Positions 1 to 5,108 of a stretch of DNA of 5,108 nucleotides are shown here, one piece after another. Below the pieces are notes generated by a model. That model saw only the letters and a list, made by a program, of their open reading frames with translations, was not told the DNA's origin and did not search any database. The position numbers and the translations under genes are program-made. The stretch comes from Crocinitomix sp. (GTDB lineage: Bacteria; Bacteroidota; Bacteroidia; Flavobacteriales_D; Crocinitomicaceae): contig JADZFJ010000357.1 in the NCBI GenBank assembly GCA_020849935.1, positions 1 to 5,108 of the forward strand, given 5' to 3'. Numbering within the stretch: the first letter of the stretch is position 1; each line of letters opens with the position of its first letter.

Positions 1-91
1 CAATTGTTTCAACTTGCGCATTGTCTGGTTGTGCAAAAGCATCGCCCATCCATCCAAGCATTATCACCAATATTACAATAATTTTCTTCAT
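1..91 (-). CDS. Secreted protein, N-terminal fragment (runs off left edge)
   Basis: An open frame reads leftward from an ATG at 91-89 to the window edge, giving 30 codons with no stop. The peptide begins MKKIIVILVIMLGWM and continues GDAFAQPDNAQVETI. This is a clear Sec signal peptide: two lysines, a hydrophobic stretch over about residues 4-15, and an AFA|Q signal peptidase I site after residue 20. The mature protein would therefore be exported to the periplasm or beyond. It starts 30 bases after the guaA stop on the same strand with no terminator hairpin between them, so it is probably read through from guaA. The spacer holds only a weak purine-rich stretch (AAAGAAGAA) as a ribosome-binding candidate. 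Too little mature sequence is present to assign a family. The start and signal peptide are well supported; the function is unknown. Confidence 0.72.
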   Translation of the reverse strand, partial: MKKIIVILVIMLGWMGDAFAQPDNAQVETI

Positions 92-121
92 CTCAATTCT
101 TCTTTAGCACTCGTTTTTTCT

Positions 122-1654
122 TTATTCCCACTCAATTGTAGCTGGTGGTTTTGAGCTAATATCATACGTTACACGGTTGATGCCTTTGACATTATTAATA
201 ATTTCATTGGAAATTGCCGCCAAAAACTCGTATGGTAAATGACACCAATCAGCCGTCATTCCATCTGTTGAACTCACCGCTCTTAAGGCAACCGCTTTCT
301 CATAGGTGCGCTCATCGCCCATTACGCCAACGGTTTGCACTGGCAATAAAATCGCGCCAGCTTGCCAAACATCATTATATAAATTCCATTTTTTTAATCC
401 TTCGATAAAGATCGAATCTACTTCTTGCAAAATACGTACCTTTTCTTCGGTAATGTCTCCTAAAATTCGAATTCCAAGTCCTGGACCAGGAAATGGATGA
501 CGACCTATAATTGTATCAGGAATCCCCAACGCCAATCCAACACGTCTCACTTCATCTTTAAACAACAGTCGTAACGGCTCGATGACTTGCAATTTCATAA
601 AATCAGGCAAACCACCCACATTGTGATGCGATTTTATAGTTGCAGACGGTCCTCCAGTTGCAGACACAGATTCAATGACATCTGGATAAATTGTCCCTTG
701 TCCCAACCATTTTGCGTCGGTTACCAAATGAGATTCTTCATCAAAAACTTCGATAAAAACCCTGCCAATAGCTTTTCGCTTTTTCTCAGGATCTGATTCT
801 CCAGCCAAGGCATCGTAAAATTTCTGTTTTGCATTAACCCCTTTTACATTTAATCCCAATCCTTGGTAGGATGCTAAAACAGATTCATATTCGTTTTTTC
901 GCAAAAGACCATTGTCCACAAAAATACAGTGAAGATTTTCGCCGATTGCCTTGTGTAATAAAGTGGCTGCCACCGATGAATCGACTCCACCAGAAAGACC
1001 TAAAATCACTTTATCCGAGCCAATTTTTTGTTTTAAATCGGCAATGGTCACTTCTATAAACGAAGCAGGTGTCCAATTTTGACTGCATCCACAAACGTTT
1101 ACGATAAAATTTTCTAATAGCTTACTTCCATCTTCTGAATGATAAACTTCTGGATGAAATTGGATACCAAATGTATCTTCGCCTTGAATTTTAAATCCAG
1201 CATATTCAACATCTTTCGTTCCACAAATCACCTCAAAATTGGAAGGGATTTTTTTAATCGTGTCTCCATGACTCATCCATACTTGAGAATTATCACGAAC
1301 ACCTTTCATTAAAACAGAAGCACTGTCCACAAAATTTAAATGTGCACGGCCATACTCTCGAATTTTTGAAGGCAACACCTCGCCTCCAAAATGATTTGCT
1401 AAAAATTGCGCACCAAAACAAACTGCCAACAAAGGAACTTTCCCTTTATACATTTCAACTTTTGGCACTGGAGAATTTTCATCTCTTACTGAAAAAGGAC
1501 TGCCTGAGAAGATCACACCTTTGATGTTTTCCGTCAATTCACGCGGCTTATTCCATGGGGTGATTTCACAATAAACATTGAGTTCTCTTAACCTACGAGC
1601 AATTAATTGCGTGTATTGCGAACCAAAATCTAAAATTAATATTGTCTCTTGCAT
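122..1654 (-). CDS. guaA: GMP synthase (glutamine-hydrolysing), GuaA
   Basis: This cytoplasmic enzyme makes GMP from XMP, ATP and glutamine, the last step of de novo guanine nucleotide synthesis. The 510-residue protein is complete and close to the usual length of bacterial GuaA (about 510-525). Residues 1 to about 190 form the class I glutamine amidotransferase domain, with nucleophile Cys79 in AVCFGAQ and the His167/Glu169 pair in FHPEV. The ATP pyrophosphatase domain follows, with the P-loop SGGVDSS at 221-227. The C-terminal dimerisation and XMP-binding part carries HPFPGPGLG (386-394) and ends with the typical KPPATIEWE. The ATG at 1654 is the only sensible start: the family opening [15 protein letters not shown] follows at once, and no other start codon lies in frame before an upstream stop. 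There is no Shine-Dalgarno sequence, and a -7 promoter element sits four bases before the ATG. The gene lies 97 bases downstream of an unrelated exported-protein gene, so it probably has its own promoter. Confidence 0.98.
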   Translation of the reverse strand: MQETILILDFGSQYTQLIARRLRELNVYCEITPWNKPRELTENIKGVIFSGSPFSVRDENSPVPKVEMYKGKVPLLAVCFGAQFLANHFGGEVLPSKIREYGRAHLNFVDSASVLMKGVRDNSQVWMSHGDTIKKIPSNFEVICGTKDVEYAGFKIQGEDTFGIQFHPEVYHSEDGSKLLENFIVNVCGCSQNWTPASFIEVTIADLKQKIGSDKVILGLSGGVDSSVAATLLHKAIGENLHCIFVDNGLLRKNEYESVLASYQGLGLNVKGVNAKQKFYDALAGESDPEKKRKAIGRVFIEVFDEESHLVTDAKWLGQGTIYPDVIESVSATGGPSATIKSHHNVGGLPDFMKLQVIEPLRLLFKDEVRRVGLALGIPDTIIGRHPFPGPGLGIRILGDITEEKVRILQEVDSIFIEGLKKWNLYNDVWQAGAILLPVQTVGVMGDERTYEKAVALRAVSSTDGMTADWCHLPYEFLAAISNEIINNVKGINRVTYDISSKPPATIEWE

Positions 1655-1658
1655 CCCG

Positions 1659-1666
1659 CAAAGATA
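1659..1666 (-). promoter_or_regulatory. Candidate guaA -7 promoter element (TAnnTTTG)
   Basis: Read on the minus strand, the bases are TATCTTTG, a perfect match to the Bacteroidota -7 consensus TAnnTTTG. Only CGGG separates the element from the guaA ATG. Transcription from such an element usually begins a few bases downstream, so the mRNA would start at or next to the initiation codon. No convincing TTG-type -33 element is seen at the usual distance of about 20 bases; that position instead borders the inverted repeat at 1687-1710. The motif match is direct; promoter activity is inferred. Confidence 0.6.
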
Positions 1667-1686
1667 AAAACAAGAATGGGTATCGG

Positions 1687-1710
1687 AATTATTTTCGTAT
1701 GAAAATAATT
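1687..1710. repeat. Perfect 10-bp inverted repeat upstream of guaA
   Basis: AATTATTTTC (1687-1696) and its exact reverse complement GAAAATAATT (1701-1710) flank a four-base centre, GTAT. The dyad begins about 20 bases upstream of the candidate guaA -7 element, so it covers roughly the -28 to -52 region of that promoter, where a regulator could bind. It also lies 42 bases past the stop of the upstream gene and could fold in that transcript. However, no T-run follows on the minus strand (the next bases are CCGATACCC) and the stem is AT-rich, so it is not a standard intrinsic terminator. An operator or a transcript-end hairpin are both possible. Confidence 0.5.
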
Positions 1711-1751
1711 ATTTGCAGCCAATTGTTTATAATTCGTTGGAAAGGAAATAA

Positions 1752-2558
1752 TTATTCAAGTCCAAATTCGGCTTTTAACCAAATGGCTAAATTTTCTTTC
1801 TGTGGCTTGCCATAAAACTCAGCTAAATAAGCTGTAATCTCCTGAATCTGAACTTCATTCGACTTGTCAGCAAACTCATCTCTAATGATTGTGATTTCAC
1901 TTTTTAATTCATCTAGATTTGGAAAAACTGGTTTAAATTCACTTATTTTTACAGGACTGCTTCCTTGGCGGTAATAAAGCGTCATCGCTAATTCATCGTA
2001 AGGAATTGATAGTCCATCAATTTTATAAATTTCATCCTTGTCAATAATTAGCTTATTGTTTTCGTGTGACAATTTTTTGTTGATTTTTTCACCATTGTAC
2101 AGAAAACTTAGGTAAAAAAAGTTGGTTTCATTCATTGGGTAATTCACTTCTCCAATCTCCAATTTCATTTTATCCAACACTAAATAATCACCCGAAAAGT
2201 GATTTTGGAGATCAATTAGGTTAATCAAAGCACCTGAGCGAGAAGAAATATTGTTGGCTGCAGGCAAGATTTTAGTCTGACCTTTTTCAGCGGCTGAAAG
2301 TACAAATCGGCCTTTAATACTGCTAATCACAGCAGCCCGAGAATCCGTGCTAATAAATTTTAACAAAGTACCCGAAACAAAAATATCCCCTTGTTTCATA
2401 TCCGCATTCGTTTTTTGGAAAATGATGCGACCATCCACGTGAATTACTTTGTATTTATCCGTTTCGACTAATTTCTTCGACGTGTTAAAATCGACACTTG
2501 AACTTAGAATTCCTACCAATAACACCCCTACTATACCCCCGATGACTGTGTTTTTCAT
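1752..2558 (-). CDS. Exported protein of unknown function with FecR-like N-terminal part
   Basis: I do not recognise this 268-residue protein as a named family. Residues 4-21 are a hydrophobic stretch (IGGIVGVLLVGILSSSV) after a single Lys, consistent with an uncleaved anchor or a signal peptide without a clear cleavage site, so most of the protein would face the periplasm. Residues about 36-100 show a beta-rich pattern (VIHVDGRIIF, a QGDIFVSGTLLKFIS segment, then SRAAVISSIKGRFVLSA) that resembles the FecR/periplasmic 'ligand-sensing' beta domain; this is a weak resemblance by eye. Residues about 150-205 alternate hydrophobic and charged residues as in a beta-sandwich. Residues 213-268 look helical and end in WLKAEFGLE. 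The ATG at 2558 is preceded closely by AGGAT. The gene follows the MerR-type regulator by 55 bases on the same strand with no evident promoter of its own, so the two may share a transcript. Confidence 0.8.
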   Translation of the reverse strand: MKNTVIGGIVGVLLVGILSSSVDFNTSKKLVETDKYKVIHVDGRIIFQKTNADMKQGDIFVSGTLLKFISTDSRAAVISSIKGRFVLSAAEKGQTKILPAANNISSRSGALINLIDLQNHFSGDYLVLDKMKLEIGEVNYPMNETNFFYLSFLYNGEKINKKLSHENNKLIIDKDEIYKIDGLSIPYDELAMTLYYRQGSSPVKISEFKPVFPNLDELKSEITIIRDEFADKSNEVQIQEITAYLAEFYGKPQKENLAIWLKAEFGLE

Positions 2559-2613
2559 ATCCTAAAATTTATTTCAATCGTGCAATTAATTAAACAAGAA
2601 TCATTCCAAAATA

Positions 2614-2970
2614 TTACATGTTGTTTTTTAGTGTCAGCAATTTAAGTTTTATGGACTCTAAAATTTGCACAGCACTCTCGGCTTCTTCTACTGAAGCACT
2701 TGTTTCAGACTTTGCTTCTTTTTTCAATCTTAATTTAGCGCCATCCAAGGTGTACCCTTCTACTTTTACGAGTTGATAAATCAACTGGAAATTTTGAATA
2801 TCTTTTTGCGTAAACAACCGATTGCCTTTTTTATTTTTCGCTGGTTTAATGATTGAAAATTCCTTTTCCCAAAAACGGATTAACGAACTATTTACATCAA
2901 AATAATTCGCCACCTCTCCAATTGAGTAGTAGAGTTTGTCCAATTTTATGGTTGCATCGTTGAATGACAT
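2614..2970 (-). CDS. MerR-family transcriptional regulator (short form)
   Basis: This is a 118-residue DNA-binding protein. Residues about 13-38 form the MerR helix-turn-helix (YYSIGEVANYFDVNSSLIRF), followed by WEKEF, the wing with GNRLFTQKDI (49-58), and the second helix pair with GYTLDGAKLRLKK (72-84). The order matches the MerR fold. The canonical GYRxY of the wing appears here as GNRLF, a form I associate with Bacteroidota members. The remaining 35 residues are a charged, Ala/Glu-rich tail ending in a leucine-rich helix (VQILESIKLKLLTLK), suited to dimerisation. There are no cysteines, so metal sensing of the MerR/CueR/ZntR type is unlikely, and there is no added ligand domain. Its targets are unknown. 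It is divergent from the pRiA4b-like gene across 122 bases and followed by the exported protein, and either could be a target. Its own promoter is unclear: only imperfect -7 matches lie before the ATG. Confidence 0.9.
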   Translation of the reverse strand: MSFNDATIKLDKLYYSIGEVANYFDVNSSLIRFWEKEFSIIKPAKNKKGNRLFTQKDIQNFQLIYQLVKVEGYTLDGAKLRLKKEAKSETSASVEEAESAVQILESIKLKLLTLKNNM

Positions 2971-3092
2971 GGTATAAAAATAGCGAAAATAATAAAGTGA
3001 AGCTACTTTGCCAACATTTTAACGTTGAATATTTCAATCCATCACGCGCTTAAATATCTGAAATCGTTAATTATCTTTGTAAAAAAGATCAA
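2971..3092. other. Divergent intergenic region between the two gene groups
   Basis: These 122 bases separate the MerR-type gene (leftward) from the pRiA4b-like gene (rightward) and must hold control sequences for both. On the plus strand they contain the -7 element at 3072-3079. Near the middle lies a small dyad, TTGAA-TAT-TTCAA (3025-3037), with five-base arms. On the minus strand, close to the MerR start, there are only one-mismatch versions of TAnnTTTG (TATTTTTA at 2982-2975 and TATTTTCG at 2991-2984). No RNA gene or small ORF is evident. Confidence 0.5.
3072..3079 (+). promoter_or_regulatory. Candidate -7 promoter element for the rightward operon
   Basis: TATCTTTG matches the Bacteroidota -7 consensus TAnnTTTG exactly and is identical to the element before guaA. 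It ends 13 bases before the ATG at 3093, giving a predicted leader of fewer than about ten bases with no Shine-Dalgarno sequence. No clear -33 TTG is present at the expected spacing. It is the only recognisable promoter for the three-gene rightward unit. Confidence 0.55.
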
Positions 3093-3656
3093 ATGTCAGC
3101 TTATAAATTCAGAGTATTAATTGACACCACAGGTAACGAAGATGTCTTTCGGGATATTGTTATCAACCCAAAATCAAATTTTGAATCATTTTATCATGCA
3201 ATTATTTCTGCATTTGATTTTAGTGGAGATCAACTCGCTTCGTTTTATTTGAGCAATGACGATTGGGACAAAGGTCAAGAAATTACCCTCATGGATATGG
3301 GACTCGCCAATGAAGTTGATGCGGTGCTTTTGATGTCTGAAACAAAAATCGGCAAAATGGTTACTGAAAAAGGTCAGAAACTAATTTTAGTTTACGACTT
3401 TTTGCGCATGTGGTGTTTTTTAATTGAATTTTTGGCGGAGGTAGATGAGGAAGTTGATACTCCTGAAATGTTGTTAGCCGTTGGAATTGCGCCACTCGAA
3501 GACTCGAAAGAAATGGACATGAATGCCATGATGGGAATGGATTTTAATCCCGAATTAGGCGATAATATCGACGATATTTTTGCCGATTATGACGAGGAGG
3601 AAGACGATGATTTGGATGTTGGGAATTACGAGCAATACGATGATTACGACTACTAA
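3093..3656 (+). CDS. pRiA4b ORF-3-like (IS1096 TnpR-like) protein with acidic tail
   Basis: This 187-residue, probably cytoplasmic protein shows the pattern of the plasmid pRiA4b ORF-3-like family. It opens YKFRVLID, followed by VFRDIVINPKSNFESFYHAI (19-38), then the characteristic FDFSGDQLASFYLSNDDWDKG segment (41-61), and later KLILVYDFLRMWCFLIEF (96-113), which takes the place of the family's usual YDFGDxW motif. The family is widespread, sometimes carried on mobile elements, and has no settled biochemical role; no transposase or repeat is nearby here. After residue 135 comes a methionine-rich patch (MDMNAMMGMD, 141-150). The last 31 residues contain 16 Asp/Glu plus several tyrosines, a very acidic and probably disordered tail. 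The start is supported by the -7 element just upstream and by the family N-terminus. The stop overlaps the next ATG by one base (TAATG). Confidence 0.85.
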   Translation: MSAYKFRVLIDTTGNEDVFRDIVINPKSNFESFYHAIISAFDFSGDQLASFYLSNDDWDKGQEITLMDMGLANEVDAVLLMSETKIGKMVTEKGQKLILVYDFLRMWCFLIEFLAEVDEEVDTPEMLLAVGIAPLEDSKEMDMNAMMGMDFNPELGDNIDDIFADYDEEEDDDLDVGNYEQYDDYDY

Positions 3657-4363
3657 TGGAAACTAAGAATGACCCCATTGGGCACGCTATTGCTGACTTT
3701 GTCGCCAATGGATTTTCTGAAAATATTACAGTTCAATCTGACTTATGCGACGACGATGTCTTGCCCGTTGAATATCTTTTTCGTCCGAAAGATTTAATGC
3801 CAAAAATCGAACAAAAAGCCCTTTCCTTGGCAAAAGGTCGAATTCTGGATGTAGGAGCGGCGGCAGGTTGTCATGCGTATTATCTCAAAAAAAAAGGGTT
3901 TGATGTTTTGGCAATTGACACTTCGCCTGGTGCAGTTGAACATCTAAAAAATTTAGAAATTCCCGTTCAAAATATCGATTTCATGGAGATGACCGGCGAA
4001 TTTGACACCGTACTCGTTTTAATGAATGGGATTGGCATCGCTGGTGAGCTGAGTAATCTTCCTAATTTCCTTACCCACCTGAAATCGCTTCTTTCAAAAG
4101 ATGGCCAAGCTTTGTGTGATTCGACCGACTTAACGTATTTGTACCAAGAAGACGATGGGTCGATGTGGGTTGATTTAAACGACTCTTACCACGGTGAAAT
4201 GCAGTTTAAAATGATTTACAAAAATTCAGAAACGGATTGGTTTAAATGGCTTTATATTGATTTTGATCTCCTAAAAGAATACGCTGAAAAGGCGGGATTA
4301 AAATGCGAATTAGTCAAAAAAGGAACCTCCAATAATTACTTAGTTTCACTTACCCATTTATAG
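3656..4363 (+). CDS. Class I SAM-dependent methyltransferase
   Basis: This 235-residue cytoplasmic methyltransferase has an unknown substrate. The Rossmann core is visible. Motif I is ILDVGAAAGCHA (63-74), with the Asp65/Gly67 start but alanines at some of the usual glycine positions. The acidic residue at the end of strand 2 is Asp88 in VLAIDTSPGAVEHL, which would hold the ribose hydroxyls of SAM. FDTVLVLMNGIGIAG (116-130) marks strand 4, and LLSKDGQALCDSTDL (145-159) strand 5. The C-terminal part (about 160-235) contains DSYHGEMQFKMIYK and WFKWLYIDFDLLKEYAEKAGL, probably the substrate-side cap followed by the last strands. Its residues 1-45 form a leader ahead of the core. The TAATG overlap with the preceding stop indicates translational coupling, and the next gene begins directly after this stop. 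Nothing in the sequence separates a small-molecule substrate from a protein or nucleic acid one. Confidence 0.9.
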   Translation: METKNDPIGHAIADFVANGFSENITVQSDLCDDDVLPVEYLFRPKDLMPKIEQKALSLAKGRILDVGAAAGCHAYYLKKKGFDVLAIDTSPGAVEHLKNLEIPVQNIDFMEMTGEFDTVLVLMNGIGIAGELSNLPNFLTHLKSLLSKDGQALCDSTDLTYLYQEDDGSMWVDLNDSYHGEMQFKMIYKNSETDWFKWLYIDFDLLKEYAEKAGLKCELVKKGTSNNYLVSLTHL

Positions 4364-5108
4364 ATGAAAAATAAAATAACTACTTACCTACTTTGTCTTT
4401 TGCCATTTCTTTCGTGTTCGTCGGATTTAAATAAGGTTGCAGAGGATAATGGAATTGTTGACATAGAGGTAAAAAACGGGAACACCCTTTTATGGAAAAT
4501 CGAAGGAAAAAACAGTAAACCGAGTTATTTGTTTGGTACCATGCACATGATTAACGAGGAGTTTTATCATTTCTCCAACAACCTGACTCAACGCATCGTA
4601 GCATCCGAAGCGATTATTATGGAAATGGGTGGAATGCCTAATCCGCTTACTACTTTTCAAGCAATGTCCTTAGATTCTGGTAAGGTACACGACTATTTTA
4701 CAAAGGATCAATTAATTGAATTACTTGCATTTATGGATACCGTGATGGGAATTTCTCCGCAAGAGTTTGACCAAACCTACGGCGACATGAAGCCCTTTTT
4801 CATCCTGCAAACCCTTTCTCAAAATTACTTTGATGCATCGGCGAAATCGTATGATTTAACCATTATGTCCTTAGCTGCCGAAAAAAACATTCCCTTAATT
4901 GGACTCGAAACGATTGAGGAACAACTTGGTTTTTTTGATAAAATTCCAATGGCAAGTATGGCAGAAATGATTTTAGAAACGATTCGAAATCAAGAAGAAG
5001 AAAAAGAAAATACGCTGAAACTGATGGAATTTTATTCGAAAGAAAAAGTGGATAAATTGATTCCGTTACTTGAAAAACAATCAGTTGAGATTATGAATTT
5101 TGAAGATG
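4364..5108 (+). CDS. TraB/GumN-family predicted lipoprotein (runs off right edge)
   Basis: An open frame of 248 codons runs from the ATG at 4364 to the window edge without a stop, beginning directly after the TAG of the methyltransferase gene. The N-terminus (MKNKITTYLLCLLPFLSCSS) is a lipoprotein-type signal: a short basic region, a hydrophobic core, and Cys18 as the likely lipidated residue, although Phe at -3 makes FLSC a non-ideal lipobox. The body matches the TraB/GumN (COG3735) family: LLWKIEG (42-48), SYLFGTMHM with His61 (54-62), IIMEMGG with Glu87 (84-90), SYDLTIMSLAAEKNIPLIGL (162-181), and GLETIEEQLGFFDKIP (180-195). The family is related to Tiki-type proteins, which use GxxH motifs and Glu for metal-dependent proteolysis. 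The first GxxH is present (GTMH, 58-61); the second, C-terminal one would lie beyond the window. Family members are typically about 280-300 residues, so most of the protein is present. Its role beside the methyltransferase is unknown. Confidence 0.88.
   Translation, partial: MKNKITTYLLCLLPFLSCSSDLNKVAEDNGIVDIEVKNGNTLLWKIEGKNSKPSYLFGTMHMINEEFYHFSNNLTQRIVASEAIIMEMGGMPNPLTTFQAMSLDSGKVHDYFTKDQLIELLAFMDTVMGISPQEFDQTYGDMKPFFILQTLSQNYFDASAKSYDLTIMSLAAEKNIPLIGLETIEEQLGFFDKIPMASMAEMILETIRNQEEEKENTLKLMEFYSKEKVDKLIPLLEKQSVEIMNFED

Noticed and set aside
92..121. Terminator or promoter between guaA and the left-edge gene
   Set aside because: The 30-base spacer has no hairpin and no TAnnTTTG element; read-through from guaA is the simpler reading.
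214..1524. Several plus-strand open frames of 60-69 codons opposite guaA
   Set aside because: They lie antisense to a well-conserved, complete guaA, show no recognisable domains and have no promoter; they are shadows of the real coding frame.
1687..1710. Inverted repeat as an intrinsic terminator of the upstream exported-protein gene
   Set aside because: On the minus strand the stem is followed by CCGATACCC rather than a T-run, and the stem is AT-rich; it is kept only as an inverted repeat of open function.
2975..2991. MerR-gene -7 promoter elements TATTTTTA and TATTTTCG
   Set aside because: Each differs by one base from TAnnTTTG, and such matches are expected by chance in this AT-rich stretch; neither can be preferred.
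3029..3057. Long hairpin between ATATTT (3029-3034 region) and AAATAT (3052-3057)
   Set aside because: Only six AT pairs separated by a loop of about 17 bases; too weak to claim a structure.
3093..3656. Evidence of a mobile element, because the family is named after a plasmid ORF and IS1096 TnpR
   Set aside because: No transposase, integrase, terminal inverted repeats or target duplications are seen, and base composition looks like that of the neighbours; family members are common in Bacteroidota chromosomes.

Overview
The window looks like chromosomal DNA of a member of the phylum Bacteroidota, probably the order Flavobacteriales. The basis is AT-rich coding sequence with lysine-, asparagine- and isoleucine-rich proteins, almost no Shine-Dalgarno signals, and two perfect copies of the Bacteroidota -7 promoter element TAnnTTTG directly ahead of genes. 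A family-level assignment cannot be made from the window alone. No tRNA, rRNA, mobile element, CRISPR array or origin was seen, and no gene-free stretch exceeds about 122 bases.

The layout is two divergent gene groups separated by a 122-base region (2971-3092). The leftward (minus-strand) group reads: a short MerR-type regulator (2970-2614), an exported protein I do not recognise that has a FecR-like N-terminal part (2558-1752), GMP synthase guaA (1654-122), and the first 30 codons of a secreted protein that runs off the left edge (91-1). guaA has its own candidate promoter placed so close to the ATG that the transcript would be nearly leaderless. A perfect 10-bp inverted repeat lies just upstream of that promoter.

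The rightward group reads: a pRiA4b ORF-3-like protein with a strongly acidic tail (3093-3656), a class I SAM-dependent methyltransferase (3656-4363) whose ATG overlaps the previous stop by one base, and a TraB/GumN-family predicted lipoprotein (4364 to the right edge) that starts immediately after the methyltransferase stop. The lack of spacing implies one transcript with coupled translation. The only recognisable promoter is the -7 element before the first gene.

The one pathway that can be named firmly is purine synthesis (XMP to GMP by GuaA). The three-gene rightward unit combines families with no well-established joint function. It is the part most worth comparing across genomes, but nothing here demonstrates a new system, and most of the window is ordinary chromosomal sequence.
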